64,000 nucleotides of DNA from Lutibacter sp. (GTDB lineage Bacteria; Bacteroidota; Bacteroidia; Flavobacteriales; Flavobacteriaceae), in the NCBI GenBank assembly GCA_002733665.1, contig NVWM01000006.1, positions 59,020-123,019 of the forward strand, in the 5' to 3' direction. Positions 25,187 through 33,078 of this stretch are shown here, in pieces (the stretch's first letter is position 1; each line of letters begins with the position of its first letter). The notes under the pieces were generated by a model. The model was not told where the DNA came from, made no database searches, and was given only the letters and a program-made list of their open reading frames with translations. The translations under genes were made by a program, and so were the position numbers.

Positions 25187-26998
25187 ATGGGTTTAGTAAC
25201 CGCAAAAGAAGTAGCAAGTGTAATAAATCTTGATAAATATGGATTTATTGGCACTTTTGTTGGATGGTTATTGATGAAAATACTACGAATATCGACCATT
25301 AATAAACTTTATAATAGAAATAAGCATTTAACAGATTTAGCCTTTTTTGATGCGCTTTTAGATGACTTACAGATTCAATTTGAAATACCTGAAGAAGACT
25401 TAAATAGAATCCCTAAAGACGGTGCTTTTATTACCATTTCAAATCACCCTCTTGGAGGAATTGACGGCGTTTTACTTTTAAAATTATTAGTCAAAAAGCG
25501 TCCTGATTATCGTATTATAGCAAATTTTTTATTGCATCGAATTGAGCCAATGAAGCCATATATTATGGCTGTAAACCCTTTTGAAAATAGAAAAGATGCC
25601 AAATCAAGTATGGCTGGAGTCAAAGAAGCTTTACTTCACTTAAAAGAAAATCGCCCTTTAGGAATTTTTCCTGCAGGAGAAGTCTCGACTTATAAAGATG
25701 GAAAACTATTGGTTGATAAACCTTGGGAGGAAGGTGCAATAAAACTAATAAAAAAGGCAAATGTTCCTATTATTCCTATCTATTTTCATGCTAAGAATAG
25801 TAAATTATTCTATTTTTTATCAAAGTTTAATGAAACGCTAAGAACGGCTAAATTACCATCAGAAGTATTCTCGCAAAAACAACGAGTTATAAAGGTTAGA
25901 ATTGGGAAGCCAATTTCTGTAAAAGATCAAAATAAATATGAAAGCATTGATGCTTTTCATGAATTTCTTCGCAAGAAAACATATATGTTGGCAAATCCTT
26001 TTGAGAAAAAATCAATTTCTATTTCAGAAGCCGCATCAGTAATAAAATTCCCTAAAGAACCTAAAGAAATTGTCTCGCAAGGAAGTGTTTCAAAAATGGT
26101 GAAAGAAGTAACCAAGCTTCGTGAGAATGATGATAGAATGATGGAAAGCAGAAACTATGAGGTCTTTTTTGCAAGTGCTGATAAAATTCCTAATATACTA
26201 CAAGAGATAGGAAGATTACGGGAAATTACTTTTAGAGATGCTGGTGAAGGAACCAATAAATCTATAGATTTAGATGATTTCGACCAACATTACCATCATC
26301 TATTTTTATGGGATTCTGCAAATAATAAACTTGTTGGTGCTTATAGAATGGGACTTGGAGTAGATATTTATAAAAAGTTTGGAATCGAAGGGTTTTATGT
26401 TCAAACGCTCTTCAAATTTGAACCAGAATTGTACAAAAGAATGAGTAAAACGATTGATATTGGTCGTGCATTTATTGTAAAAGAGTACCAGCAAAAACCG
26501 ATGCCTTTATTTTTTCTTTGGAAAGGAATTGTGCATGTTACTTTACGTTATCCTGAGCATAAATATTTGACTGGAGGAGTTAGCATCTCTAACCAATTTT
26601 CAAATTTCTCTAAATCATTGATGATTGAGTTTATGAAATCACATTATTACGACCCATATATTGCGCAATATATTCATCCAAAAAAAGAATATAAAGTGAA
26701 ATTAAAAGATGCTGATAAAGAGTTTATATTTGATGCTACTCAAGCTGATTTGAATAAATTTGATCGTGTTATTGATGAGTTAGAGCCTGGAAACTTACGG
26801 ATGCCTGTTTTGATAAAAAAATACATCAAACAAAATGCAAAATTGGTTGCTTTTAATGTCGACCCAAAGTTTAATGATGCTATTGACGGACTCATTTTTC
26901 TTCGTATTTCTGATATTCCTGAAAGCACTGTAAAACCTGTAATGGAAGAATTTCAAGCAGAATTAGAGCGCAAAGCAGAAGAAGCAAACTCGAAGTAA
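25187..26998 (+). CDS. Bifunctional OlsF-type acyltransferase for amino-acid lipids
   Basis: A 603-residue fusion. The N-terminal half (about 50-290) is a PlsC-like O-acyltransferase with NHPLGGID (86-93) and FPAGEVST. The C-terminal half (about 320-520) is an OlsB-like N-acyltransferase of the GNAT/hemolysin group, with EITFRDAGEG and DIGRAFI. Proteins with this order (OlsF of Serratia and of Flavobacterium johnsoniae) make ornithine lipids in one polypeptide. Whether this one prefers ornithine or glycine cannot be seen. It has its own promoter. Confidence 0.85.
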   Translation: MGLVTAKEVASVINLDKYGFIGTFVGWLLMKILRISTINKLYNRNKHLTDLAFFDALLDDLQIQFEIPEEDLNRIPKDGAFITISNHPLGGIDGVLLLKLLVKKRPDYRIIANFLLHRIEPMKPYIMAVNPFENRKDAKSSMAGVKEALLHLKENRPLGIFPAGEVSTYKDGKLLVDKPWEEGAIKLIKKANVPIIPIYFHAKNSKLFYFLSKFNETLRTAKLPSEVFSQKQRVIKVRIGKPISVKDQNKYESIDAFHEFLRKKTYMLANPFEKKSISISEAASVIKFPKEPKEIVSQGSVSKMVKEVTKLRENDDRMMESRNYEVFFASADKIPNILQEIGRLREITFRDAGEGTNKSIDLDDFDQHYHHLFLWDSANNKLVGAYRMGLGVDIYKKFGIEGFYVQTLFKFEPELYKRMSKTIDIGRAFIVKEYQQKPMPLFFLWKGIVHVTLRYPEHKYLTGGVSISNQFSNFSKSLMIEFMKSHYYDPYIAQYIHPKKEYKVKLKDADKEFIFDATQADLNKFDRVIDELEPGNLRMPVLIKKYIKQNAKLVAFNVDPKFNDAIDGLIFLRISDIPESTVKPVMEEFQAELERKAEEANSK

Positions 26999-27032
26999 TC
27001 TTTTATAACCTCGAGCTTGCCTTAATTGATCC

Positions 27033-27527
27033 CTAACAACATCCACTTTCTGGAGCACAACATGATTCTTCTGAAGAAACAACTTCACTCTTTTGAGGAG
27101 AAACACACAAATCTTTCGCCTTACAGTCCGTTTTTTCTACTGCCAATTTTATAATAAGATTATTCTCTCTAACTTCAAAATCATTAACAAATAATTGTGC
27201 CGTATGAAAAGTTGCATTACTATATTCAAATTTTACTTCTGCATCAAGAATATAAGGCTTCATAGTTCCAACTAATTCTAGTATTGATAGCGCTTTTTCA
27301 ACTTTCATAAATTCTCTTTTTCCTAACTCTGTTGGGCTTTCCCAAAGTTGTATGATTGTTTCTTTCCACGAGTCTGTTTGTGCACCACAATCTACAGAAT
27401 CAATCGTAAGGTGTTTTACTTCTGTGATGTGATAATTTGCTCCAACCAATTGATTCGGTGCGTATTCAAATAATAAAGATTTGCTTTTATTGTTCTCTAA
27501 TACAGTAAATAATTCTTGTGTTTTCAT
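27033..27527 (-). CDS. DUF6428-like protein with cysteine-rich tail, ArsR-linked
   Basis: A 164-residue cytoplasmic protein. The body contains QLVGANYHITEVKH and DCGAQTDSWKETIIQLW, which resemble the DUF6428 proteins found in arsenic-resistance loci of Bacteroidota. The tail ends in CCAPESGCC, two Cys-Cys pairs that could bind arsenite or a soft metal. It lies downstream of arsR on the same strand, with its own ArsR-type palindrome in front. The usual efflux or reductase genes do not follow. The function is unknown. Confidence 0.78.
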   Translation of the reverse strand: MKTQELFTVLENNKSKSLLFEYAPNQLVGANYHITEVKHLTIDSVDCGAQTDSWKETIIQLWESPTELGKREFMKVEKALSILELVGTMKPYILDAEVKFEYSNATFHTAQLFVNDFEVRENNLIIKLAVEKTDCKAKDLCVSPQKSEVVSSEESCCAPESGCC

Positions 27528-27634
27528 GTGTTTGATTTTATTATTTTTAAAAGGTCAAATGCTGTTCGCTATTAATCATTCTCTTAGATGACACAACTTT
27601 TAACATTCTCGTTTCATGTGTTTAATTTTATTTT
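27525..27634 (-). repeat. Shared leader element, copy A (upstream of the DUF6428-like gene)
   Basis: About 110 bases just before this gene match the leader of the EEP nuclease gene at 59271-59380, with long shared blocks such as ATGCTGTTCG and ATTAATCA. On the minus strand it contains a ten-codon mini-frame (INSEQHLT core) whose counterpart in copy B is INYEQHVT. It is a dispersed repeat or conserved 5' leader. Confidence 0.7.
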
Positions 27635-27638
27635 CTAT

Positions 27639-27654
27639 ATCGTAATATTACGAT
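27639..27654 (-). promoter_or_regulatory. ArsR-type operator 1
   Basis: A perfect 16-base palindrome, ATCGTAATATTACGAT, lies between the arsR stop and the leader of the DUF6428-like gene. A near-identical copy precedes arsR itself. Confidence 0.75.
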
Positions 27655-27672
27655 TATTAACAGTAATTTTTT

Positions 27673-27996
27673 TTAGCAACAGTTTTGCTTAGTACGATTA
27701 AAGAAAGTGTCAAAAATCTTTTGAAACATCTCAAAGCGTTCAATGTTAATACAATAGCAGATCTTTTTCCCTTCAAATGTTCCTTGGAGTAAACCAGCAT
27801 TATTGATTACTTTAAGATGCTGAGATATTGTAGATTGTGACAAGCCTATTTCTTCAACTATGTCATTACATATACAAGATTCTTGTATGCTTATATATTG
27901 TAAAATAGCCACTCTTGCTGGATGAGAAAACACTTTTGCAATTTGTGCAATATCATTGATATGCTGTGGATATATTTCTACTTTTGATACTCCCAT
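27673..27996 (-). CDS. arsR: ArsR-family metalloregulator
   Basis: A 107-residue winged-helix repressor. The ATG at 27996 is chosen because an earlier start would put the operator inside the gene. The sensing motif ESCICND (Cys41, Cys43) matches the ELCVCDL arsenite site of ArsR, and a C-terminal Cys-Cys pair is present. The DNA-recognition helix is GLSQSTISQHLK. It likely represses itself and the DUF6428-like gene through the two matching palindromes and releases them on binding As(III) or a related metal. Confidence 0.88.
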   Translation of the reverse strand: MGVSKVEIYPQHINDIAQIAKVFSHPARVAILQYISIQESCICNDIVEEIGLSQSTISQHLKVINNAGLLQGTFEGKKICYCINIERFEMFQKIFDTFFNRTKQNCC

Positions 27997-28018
27997 AATT
28001 ATGCTATAAATATTTAAC

Positions 28019-28034
28019 ATCGCAATATTACGAT
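28019..28034 (-). promoter_or_regulatory. ArsR-type operator 2 (arsR promoter)
   Basis: The 16-base sequence ATCGCAATATTACGAT differs at one position from operator 1 and ends 23 bases before the arsR ATG, consistent with autorepression. Confidence 0.75.
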
Positions 28035-28046
28035 AATATAATAGAT

Positions 28047-28077
28047 AAAAAAACTCAATTAACAAATAATTGAGTTT
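28047..28077 (-). terminator. Terminator of the TM2 gene
   Basis: The 10-bp stem AAACTCAATT/AATTGAGTTT with a seven-base loop is followed, on the minus strand, by a T-run. Confidence 0.8.
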
Positions 28078-28085
28078 CTATGATT

Positions 28086-28367
28086 TTAGAACCAAGGTTT
28101 TTGGTTGTTTTGGTATATTTCTATAAACTCTTCATCAGACTTAGTGAGGTAAATAATTCCTTCTATTAAACCTATGAGTCCAAGAAAACCACAACTAATA
28201 AAAGAAATTACTAATTGAATAACACCCTCTTTGGTATATCCTAAAATAAATTTATGTATCCCTAACGAACCTAAAAGTATTGCTAAAACACCAGCAACAA
28301 CACGTTTGCTTTCTTGATTTATATTATTTTGATTTTGAGAATTTCCGTTATCGTTAATTACTTCCAT
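28086..28367 (-). CDS. TM2 domain membrane protein
   Basis: A 93-residue protein with an Asn/Gln-rich N-terminus (NDNGNSQNQNNINQ) and a TM2 domain: two helices joined by a short turn, with LLGSLGIHKFILGYTKEG and the GLIGLIEGIIYL segment. TM2 proteins are small membrane proteins of unclear role. It is monocistronic and has its own terminator. Confidence 0.85.
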   Translation of the reverse strand: MEVINDNGNSQNQNNINQESKRVVAGVLAILLGSLGIHKFILGYTKEGVIQLVISFISCGFLGLIGLIEGIIYLTKSDEEFIEIYQNNQKPWF

Positions 28368-28401
28368 AATGATATAGTTGATTTTATAATTTTAAACAAA
28401 T

Positions 28402-28788
28402 TTACTCAAAAGCTTTATCAATAGGCTCCCAAAGTTCTATTTTATTTCCGTCGTTATCGAGAATCCAGCCAAACTTTCCGTAGTCGAATTCTTGCATTTC
28501 ACCAACAATAGTAACGCCTTCTTTTTTTAGAATTTTCAGCAATTTAACTAAGTTTTCTACACGATAATTAAACATAAAATCTTTTTTTGACGGACCAAAA
28601 TAATCTGAATCCTTTTTAAACGGACTCCATTGTGTAGAGCATTTATTTCCATTTTCATCTTTCCACCAAAAGGTGCAGCCCCAATCATCGGTGTTAAATC
28701 CTAAATGCTTCTTATACCAATCTTTACTCTCTTTTGGGTCTGATGCTTTAAAAAACAACCCTCCAATTCCTGTTACTCTATTTTTCAT
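28402..28788 (-). CDS. VOC (glyoxalase/bleomycin resistance-like) family protein
   Basis: A 128-residue single-module VOC protein with GIGGLFFKASDPKESKDWYKKHLGF, DWGCTFWWKDE and the end segment FDYGKFGWILDNDGNKIELWEP. Such proteins bind metals and act as dioxygenases, lyases or resistance proteins; the substrate is not visible. Its start overlaps the end of the 2-hydroxyacid dehydrogenase gene by 11 bases, so the two are translationally coupled. Confidence 0.87.
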   Translation of the reverse strand: MKNRVTGIGGLFFKASDPKESKDWYKKHLGFNTDDWGCTFWWKDENGNKCSTQWSPFKKDSDYFGPSKKDFMFNYRVENLVKLLKILKKEGVTIVGEMQEFDYGKFGWILDNDGNKIELWEPIDKAFE

Positions 28789-29743
28789 AATGTAATTTAA
28801 TTTTGTCTACGATAGTTTGAGACAATTTTATTTTAGATTCTACTGTCCATCCAGCAACATGTGGAGAAAGTAGTACGTTTTTTGCATTAATTAAATATTC
28901 AAATGCATAAGACATCTCGACTCCGCTCGATGTGACACCATCTTTTTTACTAAAAAAATTTTCAAACGATGTTTTTTCATATTCTAGCACATCCAATCCA
29001 GCGCCAAGAATATTCCCTCTTTTCAAAGCTTCAACTAAATCTAAAGTAACAACTGCACTTCCTCGAGCAGTATTTATTAGCCAAAAATGCTTCTTAAAAC
29101 TACTGATTAGACTTGTGTTAACCATTTTGTGCGACAACTTATTAAAAGGTGTGTGAAGACTCAGCACATCTGTTTTGTCTTGTAATTCTGTCAATGAAAC
29201 TTGCGTGCAATTTTCATCGCCTACACCTTCTTTGATATCATAACAAATTACCTCAACATCGAAGCCACTCAGTTTTTTAGCAAAGGCTTTGCCCATATTT
29301 CCGTAACCAATGATGCCAACTGTTTTTCCGTCTAATTCAATTCCTCGATTGTCTTCACGAAGCCATTTTCCGTTTCTGATTTCTCTATCAGATTTGTTCA
29401 GTTTATTAAACAAAGAAAGTATCATTCCCAAAGAATGCTCTCCAACAGCATTTCGATTTCCTTCAGGAGCAGAAATTAGTTTAATACCCTTACTTTCGGC
29501 ATATTCACAGTCTATACTTTCAAGTCCTGCGCCAACACGAGCAATAAATTTTAAGTTTGTTGCGGCATCAATAAAGTGTTTGTCAATTTTAAATCGACTG
29601 CGGATTACTATACCATCATAAAAGTGTACTTTTTCTTCAATTACAGATTTTGAAGACACATAATCTTCATCATTTGTATATCCTAAATCATTTAGTTGAT
29701 TTATTAATAATGGATGATTACTATCTAGATGAAGAATTTTCAC
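28778..29743 (-). CDS. D-isomer-specific 2-hydroxyacid dehydrogenase
   Basis: A 321-residue NAD-dependent dehydrogenase with GIIGYGNMGKAFA (nucleotide loop), the catalytic Arg in NTARGS and the catalytic His in LLSPHVAGWT. It resembles phosphoglycerate dehydrogenase in architecture but lacks a regulatory C-terminal domain, so the substrate is uncertain. Residues about 269-277 (GVTSSGVEM) are encoded by a dispersed repeat inserted in frame (separate entry). It is in an operon after panB, with a two-base gap. Confidence 0.88.
   Translation of the reverse strand: MKILHLDSNHPLLINQLNDLGYTNDEDYVSSKSVIEEKVHFYDGIVIRSRFKIDKHFIDAATNLKFIARVGAGLESIDCEYAESKGIKLISAPEGNRNAVGEHSLGMILSLFNKLNKSDREIRNGKWLREDNRGIELDGKTVGIIGYGNMGKAFAKKLSGFDVEVICYDIKEGVGDENCTQVSLTELQDKTDVLSLHTPFNKLSHKMVNTSLISSFKKHFWLINTARGSAVVTLDLVEALKRGNILGAGLDVLEYEKTSFENFFSKKDGVTSSGVEMSYAFEYLINAKNVLLSPHVAGWTVESKIKLSQTIVDKIKLHYEK
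28911..28937 (-). repeat. Dispersed flavobacterial repeat inside the dehydrogenase gene
   Basis: The bases contain CATCTCGACTCCGCTCGATG followed by TGACA, an imperfect palindrome of the kind scattered between genes in flavobacterial genomes. A related copy is at 51483-51507. Here it lies in frame within a coding region. Confidence 0.65.
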
Positions 29744-29745
29744 AA

Positions 29746-30564
29746 CTAATATTGTTCAGATTCATTAGGAAAATCAACACTTTTAACGTCATCAATATAA
29801 CTTTTAAAAGCACTTGTCATTTCATCATACATATTTAAATACCTACGTAAAAAACGAGGGTTAAATTCATGTGTCATTCCAAGCATATCGTGAGTTACTA
29901 GAACTTGTCCATCAACTCCTGAACCTGCACCAATACCAATAACTGGTATAGAAATACTTTCAGCAACTTCTTGTGCTAATTTTGCAGGAACCTTCTCTAA
30001 AACCAAAGCAAAACATCCTATTTTTTCTAATAATAATGCGTCTTTTTTTAATTTTAGAGCCTCTTCTTCTTCTTTTGCTCTTACTGTATATGTCCCAAAT
30101 TTATAAATAGATTGAGGTGTTAATCCAAGATGTCCCATCACAGGAATTCCAGCATTTAAAATACGTTTTATGGATTCTTTCACTTCTTTTCCACCTTCCA
30201 TCTTCACAGAATGCGCTCCGCTTTCCTTCATAATTCTAATCGCAGATCGCAAAGCCTCTTTAGGGTCAGATTGGTAACTACCAAATGGTAAATCTACCAC
30301 AACTAAACAGCGTTTAATTGCTCTTACAACCGAACTTGCATGGTATATCATTTGGTCAAGTGTGATTGGTACTGTTGTTTCGTGTCCAGCCATTACATTA
30401 GATGCAGAATCGCCAACAAGAAGAACATCAACTCCTGAATTGTCTAAGATTTTAGCCATTGTGTAGTCATAGGCTGTCAACATAGATATTTTTTCTCCGT
30501 TACGTTTCATATCAATTAATGATTTTACTGTAACGCGTTTATATTCTTTTTTTGCTACTGACAT
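29746..30564 (-). CDS. panB: 3-methyl-2-oxobutanoate hydroxymethyltransferase (PanB)
   Basis: A 272-residue enzyme of pantothenate (coenzyme A) synthesis, adding a hydroxymethyl group to 2-oxoisovalerate. Motifs are [45 protein letters not shown] and [15 protein letters not shown]. The length is typical. It is the first gene of a leftward unit with the 2-hydroxyacid dehydrogenase and VOC genes. No panC is nearby. Confidence 0.95.
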   Translation of the reverse strand: MSVAKKEYKRVTVKSLIDMKRNGEKISMLTAYDYTMAKILDNSGVDVLLVGDSASNVMAGHETTVPITLDQMIYHASSVVRAIKRCLVVVDLPFGSYQSDPKEALRSAIRIMKESGAHSVKMEGGKEVKESIKRILNAGIPVMGHLGLTPQSIYKFGTYTVRAKEEEEALKLKKDALLLEKIGCFALVLEKVPAKLAQEVAESISIPVIGIGAGSGVDGQVLVTHDMLGMTHEFNPRFLRRYLNMYDEMTSAFKSYIDDVKSVDFPNESEQY

Positions 30565-30685
30565 TTTAGTTCGTTTTAGATTGTAAAAATAGTGAAAAAA
30601 TTGATTGTCTTAAATTTTATAATGTGTTAGCCTCTTAACTGTCTGGTTCAACTAAATTTTATATCTTCGCAGTGATAATTTATAA

Positions 30686-31255
30686 ATGTCAGAAACTACA
30701 AAACATATATTAGTACCTGAAAAATGGGTACAGTCTTATTCAGATTATCTATATAATTACACCATAACTCGTGTAAATAATGATGATTTGGCTAAAGACT
30801 TAGTACAAGAAACTTTTTTTGCTGGACTTAAATCTATGAAAAACTTTCAAGGGAAAGCAAGCGAACGTACTTGGTTGATATCAATCTTGAAAAGAAAAAT
30901 CATCGATCATTATCGAAAAATAAATTCTAGAAAAGGAAAAGCGGAGGTTCGAATGAATTTTTACAATGATGGTGAACGAGAAGGTGAATGGATTGAAGAG
31001 CGTGTTCCTAATTCTTGGTCTTCAGATGCCGATAAAGACCTTGAAAATGGTGAGTTAAAGACAACTTTAGAAAAATGTATTGATAATTTGCCCGAAAAAT
31101 ATAGTATGGTTTTTAGAATGAAAACTATTCAAAATTTTGAAACGGAAGAAATCTGTAAGGAATTAGATATAACTCCGTCAAATTTATGGGTGATAATACA
31201 CCGTGCCAGAACGCAATTAAGAAGATGTATGGAAGATAATTGGTTTAATAATTAA
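30686..31255 (+). CDS. ECF-type RNA polymerase sigma factor
   Basis: A 189-residue sigma-70 family protein with region 2 (NDDLAKDLVQETFFAGLKSM, RTWLISILKRKIIDHYR) and region 4 (LPEKYSMVFRMKTIQNFETEEI, ITPSNLWVIIHRAR). It belongs to the flavobacterial group paired with a small zinc-finger-like anti-sigma protein, here encoded seven bases downstream. A near-consensus -7 box (TATCTTCG, 30662-30669) precedes it. Confidence 0.9.
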   Translation: MSETTKHILVPEKWVQSYSDYLYNYTITRVNNDDLAKDLVQETFFAGLKSMKNFQGKASERTWLISILKRKIIDHYRKINSRKGKAEVRMNFYNDGEREGEWIEERVPNSWSSDADKDLENGELKTTLEKCIDNLPEKYSMVFRMKTIQNFETEEICKELDITPSNLWVIIHRARTQLRRCMEDNWFNN

Positions 31256-31262
31256 AAGTAAA

Positions 31263-31523
31263 ATGAGTAAATTTTTCATTTCGTGTGATGAAGCAACAAC
31301 TATATGCGATAAAAGTCAATATGGTGAAATAACGGTATTTGATAAAATAAAGTTGAATTTTCATTTTTTAATTTGTAAATATTGTAAAACATATACTAAA
31401 CAGAATACGTTATTGTCTAAAATATTTGGAAATTATGCAAAAGGGCATTGTGAAGAGCAAAGATGTATGTCGAGTCAGGATAAAGAAAAAATAGAAACTG
31501 AAGTCAAGAAAAAATTAAAATAA
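31263..31523 (+). CDS. Small zinc-finger-like anti-sigma factor candidate
   Basis: An 86-residue protein. The segment HFLICKYCKTY carries the His-X3-Cys-X2-Cys pattern of ZAS/zf-HC2 anti-sigma factors, and further cysteines occur near both ends. It lacks a transmembrane helix, so it would be a soluble anti-sigma. It starts seven bases after the ECF sigma gene and is closed by a terminator. The anti-sigma role follows from motif and position. Confidence 0.78.
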   Translation: MSKFFISCDEATTICDKSQYGEITVFDKIKLNFHFLICKYCKTYTKQNTLLSKIFGNYAKGHCEEQRCMSSQDKEKIETEVKKKLK

Positions 31524-31530
31524 GATTTAA

Positions 31531-31558
31531 AAGGAACTCAAATTGAGTTCCTTTTTTT
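31531..31558 (+). terminator. Terminator of the sigma/anti-sigma operon
   Basis: A ten-bp stem (AAGGAACTCA/TGAGTTCCTT) with a three-base loop is followed by a T-run. Confidence 0.88.
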
Positions 31559-31588
31559 ATACTTTTGAACTCCAAATTATTCTCAACT

Positions 31589-32230
31589 ATGGATTTCCTG
31601 CCAGAAAAAATTGACAAGTACGTTGTAAGTCATACTGAAGACGAACCTCAACTATTACAAGAGTTAAGTCATGAAACTTGGCAAAAAGTAATGGTTCCAA
31701 GAATGTTGAGTGGTCATTTTCAAGGACGAGTCCTCTCGATGATTTCAAAATTAGTAAATCCTAAAAACATTCTTGAAATTGGGACTTATACAGGCTATTC
31801 TGCACTTTGCTTGGCTGAGGGAATACAAAAAAATGGAACACTTCACACAATTGATAAAAACGAAGAATTAATCGATTTTCAGAAGAAATATTTCGACAAA
31901 TCACCTTACAAAAATCAAATAAAACAACATGTTGGGCGAGCATTGGATGTTATTTCAACATTAGACGAAAAATTCGATTTGGTATTTATTGATGCTGATA
32001 AAAGCAATTACTCTAATTACTTTCATGCTATTATTGGTAAAATGAACAAAGGAGGCGTAATTCTTTCTGACAACGTGTTGTGGAGCGGAAAAGTGATTGA
32101 AGAGATTAAACCAAAAGATGTTGATACTCCTGCGCTTATTGAATATAATAAATTGTTGAAAAATGATGCTAGAGTTGAAACGGTTCTATTGCCTATTCGT
32201 GATGGATTGACGATTTCAAGGGTTGTTTAA
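31589..32230 (+). CDS. SAM-dependent O-methyltransferase (family 3)
   Basis: A 213-residue methyltransferase of the caffeoyl-CoA/catechol O-methyltransferase group. The SAM motif is ILEIGTYTGYSALCLAEG, followed by LHTIDKNEEL and the metal-binding region LVFIDADKSNY. I use the ATG at 31589; an upstream in-frame TTG at 31565 lies only a few bases after the terminator and adds no conserved sequence. The substrate is unknown. Confidence 0.9.
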   Translation: MDFLPEKIDKYVVSHTEDEPQLLQELSHETWQKVMVPRMLSGHFQGRVLSMISKLVNPKNILEIGTYTGYSALCLAEGIQKNGTLHTIDKNEELIDFQKKYFDKSPYKNQIKQHVGRALDVISTLDEKFDLVFIDADKSNYSNYFHAIIGKMNKGGVILSDNVLWSGKVIEEIKPKDVDTPALIEYNKLLKNDARVETVLLPIRDGLTISRVV

Positions 32231-32241
32231 AATTAAAAACT

Positions 32242-32730
32242 ATGAAAAAACTACTTTATATAACACTTATTCTCTTTTATACAATAAGTTTTTCTCAACA
32301 AGATTCAATTAGGCCTTTTGGAAAAGTTGGTTTAAACAAAACTAAAGAAAGAAAAGAATTCGTAACTGAATTTGTGAAAAAACTAAATTCATTTAATGAA
32401 AATGAAAAAATACCTTCTTTTTTTTATGAACATGATTTTGACGATAAAAATAAAAAATATTGGGTTAGTAGGCATTCTGCAATCTCCTTAAGAAAACTCA
32501 TTATAGAAAAAATAGATAATGTAACCTTACTTAAAGCTGTCCTAAAAAGTAAAAGTAGACGGATAAAAAAGAAGAAAAGGAAAAAACGTGAAAGAGGTTA
32601 CTTTGTAGTTTTTAATAGCCCATTTCAAGAATATAGTAATTATGATTTAGTAAAATTTCGATTAGAAGAGATTTGGAATGATGGTAGCATGGGTAAAAAC
32701 GCTCCTAATTACCCAAAAGAAGGGAATTAA
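32242..32730 (+). CDS. Secreted basic protein of unknown function
   Basis: A 162-residue protein with a signal peptide (YTISFSQ). The mature part has a lysine/arginine-rich stretch KSRRIKKKKRKKRERG near residues 112-127, then YFVVFNSPFQEYSNYDLVKFRL. No family is recognised. It follows the methyltransferase by 11 bases and converges on tatA, its stop overlapping the tatA end by four bases. Confidence 0.68.
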   Translation: MKKLLYITLILFYTISFSQQDSIRPFGKVGLNKTKERKEFVTEFVKKLNSFNENEKIPSFFYEHDFDDKNKKYWVSRHSAISLRKLIIEKIDNVTLLKAVLKSKSRRIKKKKRKKRERGYFVVFNSPFQEYSNYDLVKFRLEEIWNDGSMGKNAPNYPKEGN

Positions 32731-33014
32731 AACCCTCTCTTAATTGGTCCTGTAATCTCATCAACATCGTCTTTCACTTTATTGATTCCTTCAGTAATGT
32801 CTTTGGCGAAGTCTGTATCTAACCCTTGTTTTTCAGCGCTATCTTTAATATCTCTCTTGATGTCGTTCGTTGCATCTTTTACTTGACGAATCGTTTTACC
32901 AAGTCCACGAGCAATCTCAGGAATTTTATCAGCACCAAAAAGCATCACAACAATAAGCATGATAACAACTATTTCTGGTCCGCTAATAAATAAAAAAGGC
33001 ATAAGTGAATACAT
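32727..33014 (-). CDS. tatA: Sec-independent translocase subunit TatA/E
   Basis: A 95-residue protein with one N-terminal hydrophobic helix (PEIVVIMLIVVMLFG), the hinge ADKIPEIARGLGKTIRQ and an amphipathic helix, followed by a charged tail, the standard TatA/E layout. It forms the translocation pore for folded twin-arginine substrates. A second ATG four codons in (33002) is an equally plausible start. A good promoter lies just upstream. Confidence 0.93.
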   Translation of the reverse strand: MYSLMPFLFISGPEIVVIMLIVVMLFGADKIPEIARGLGKTIRQVKDATNDIKRDIKDSAEKQGLDTDFAKDITEGINKVKDDVDEITGPIKRGF

Positions 33015-33019
33015 ATTGG

Positions 33020-33052
33020 CAAAGATACTTAAAAATCGATTGTTTAAAACAA
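33020..33052 (-). promoter_or_regulatory. tatA promoter
   Basis: On the minus strand TTG (33052-33050), 22 bases and TATCTTTG (33027-33020) match the -33/-7 consensus. Transcription would start very close to the tatA start codon. Confidence 0.55.
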
Positions 33053-33078
33053 TCTAAAAGTAAAGACTTTATATAATT

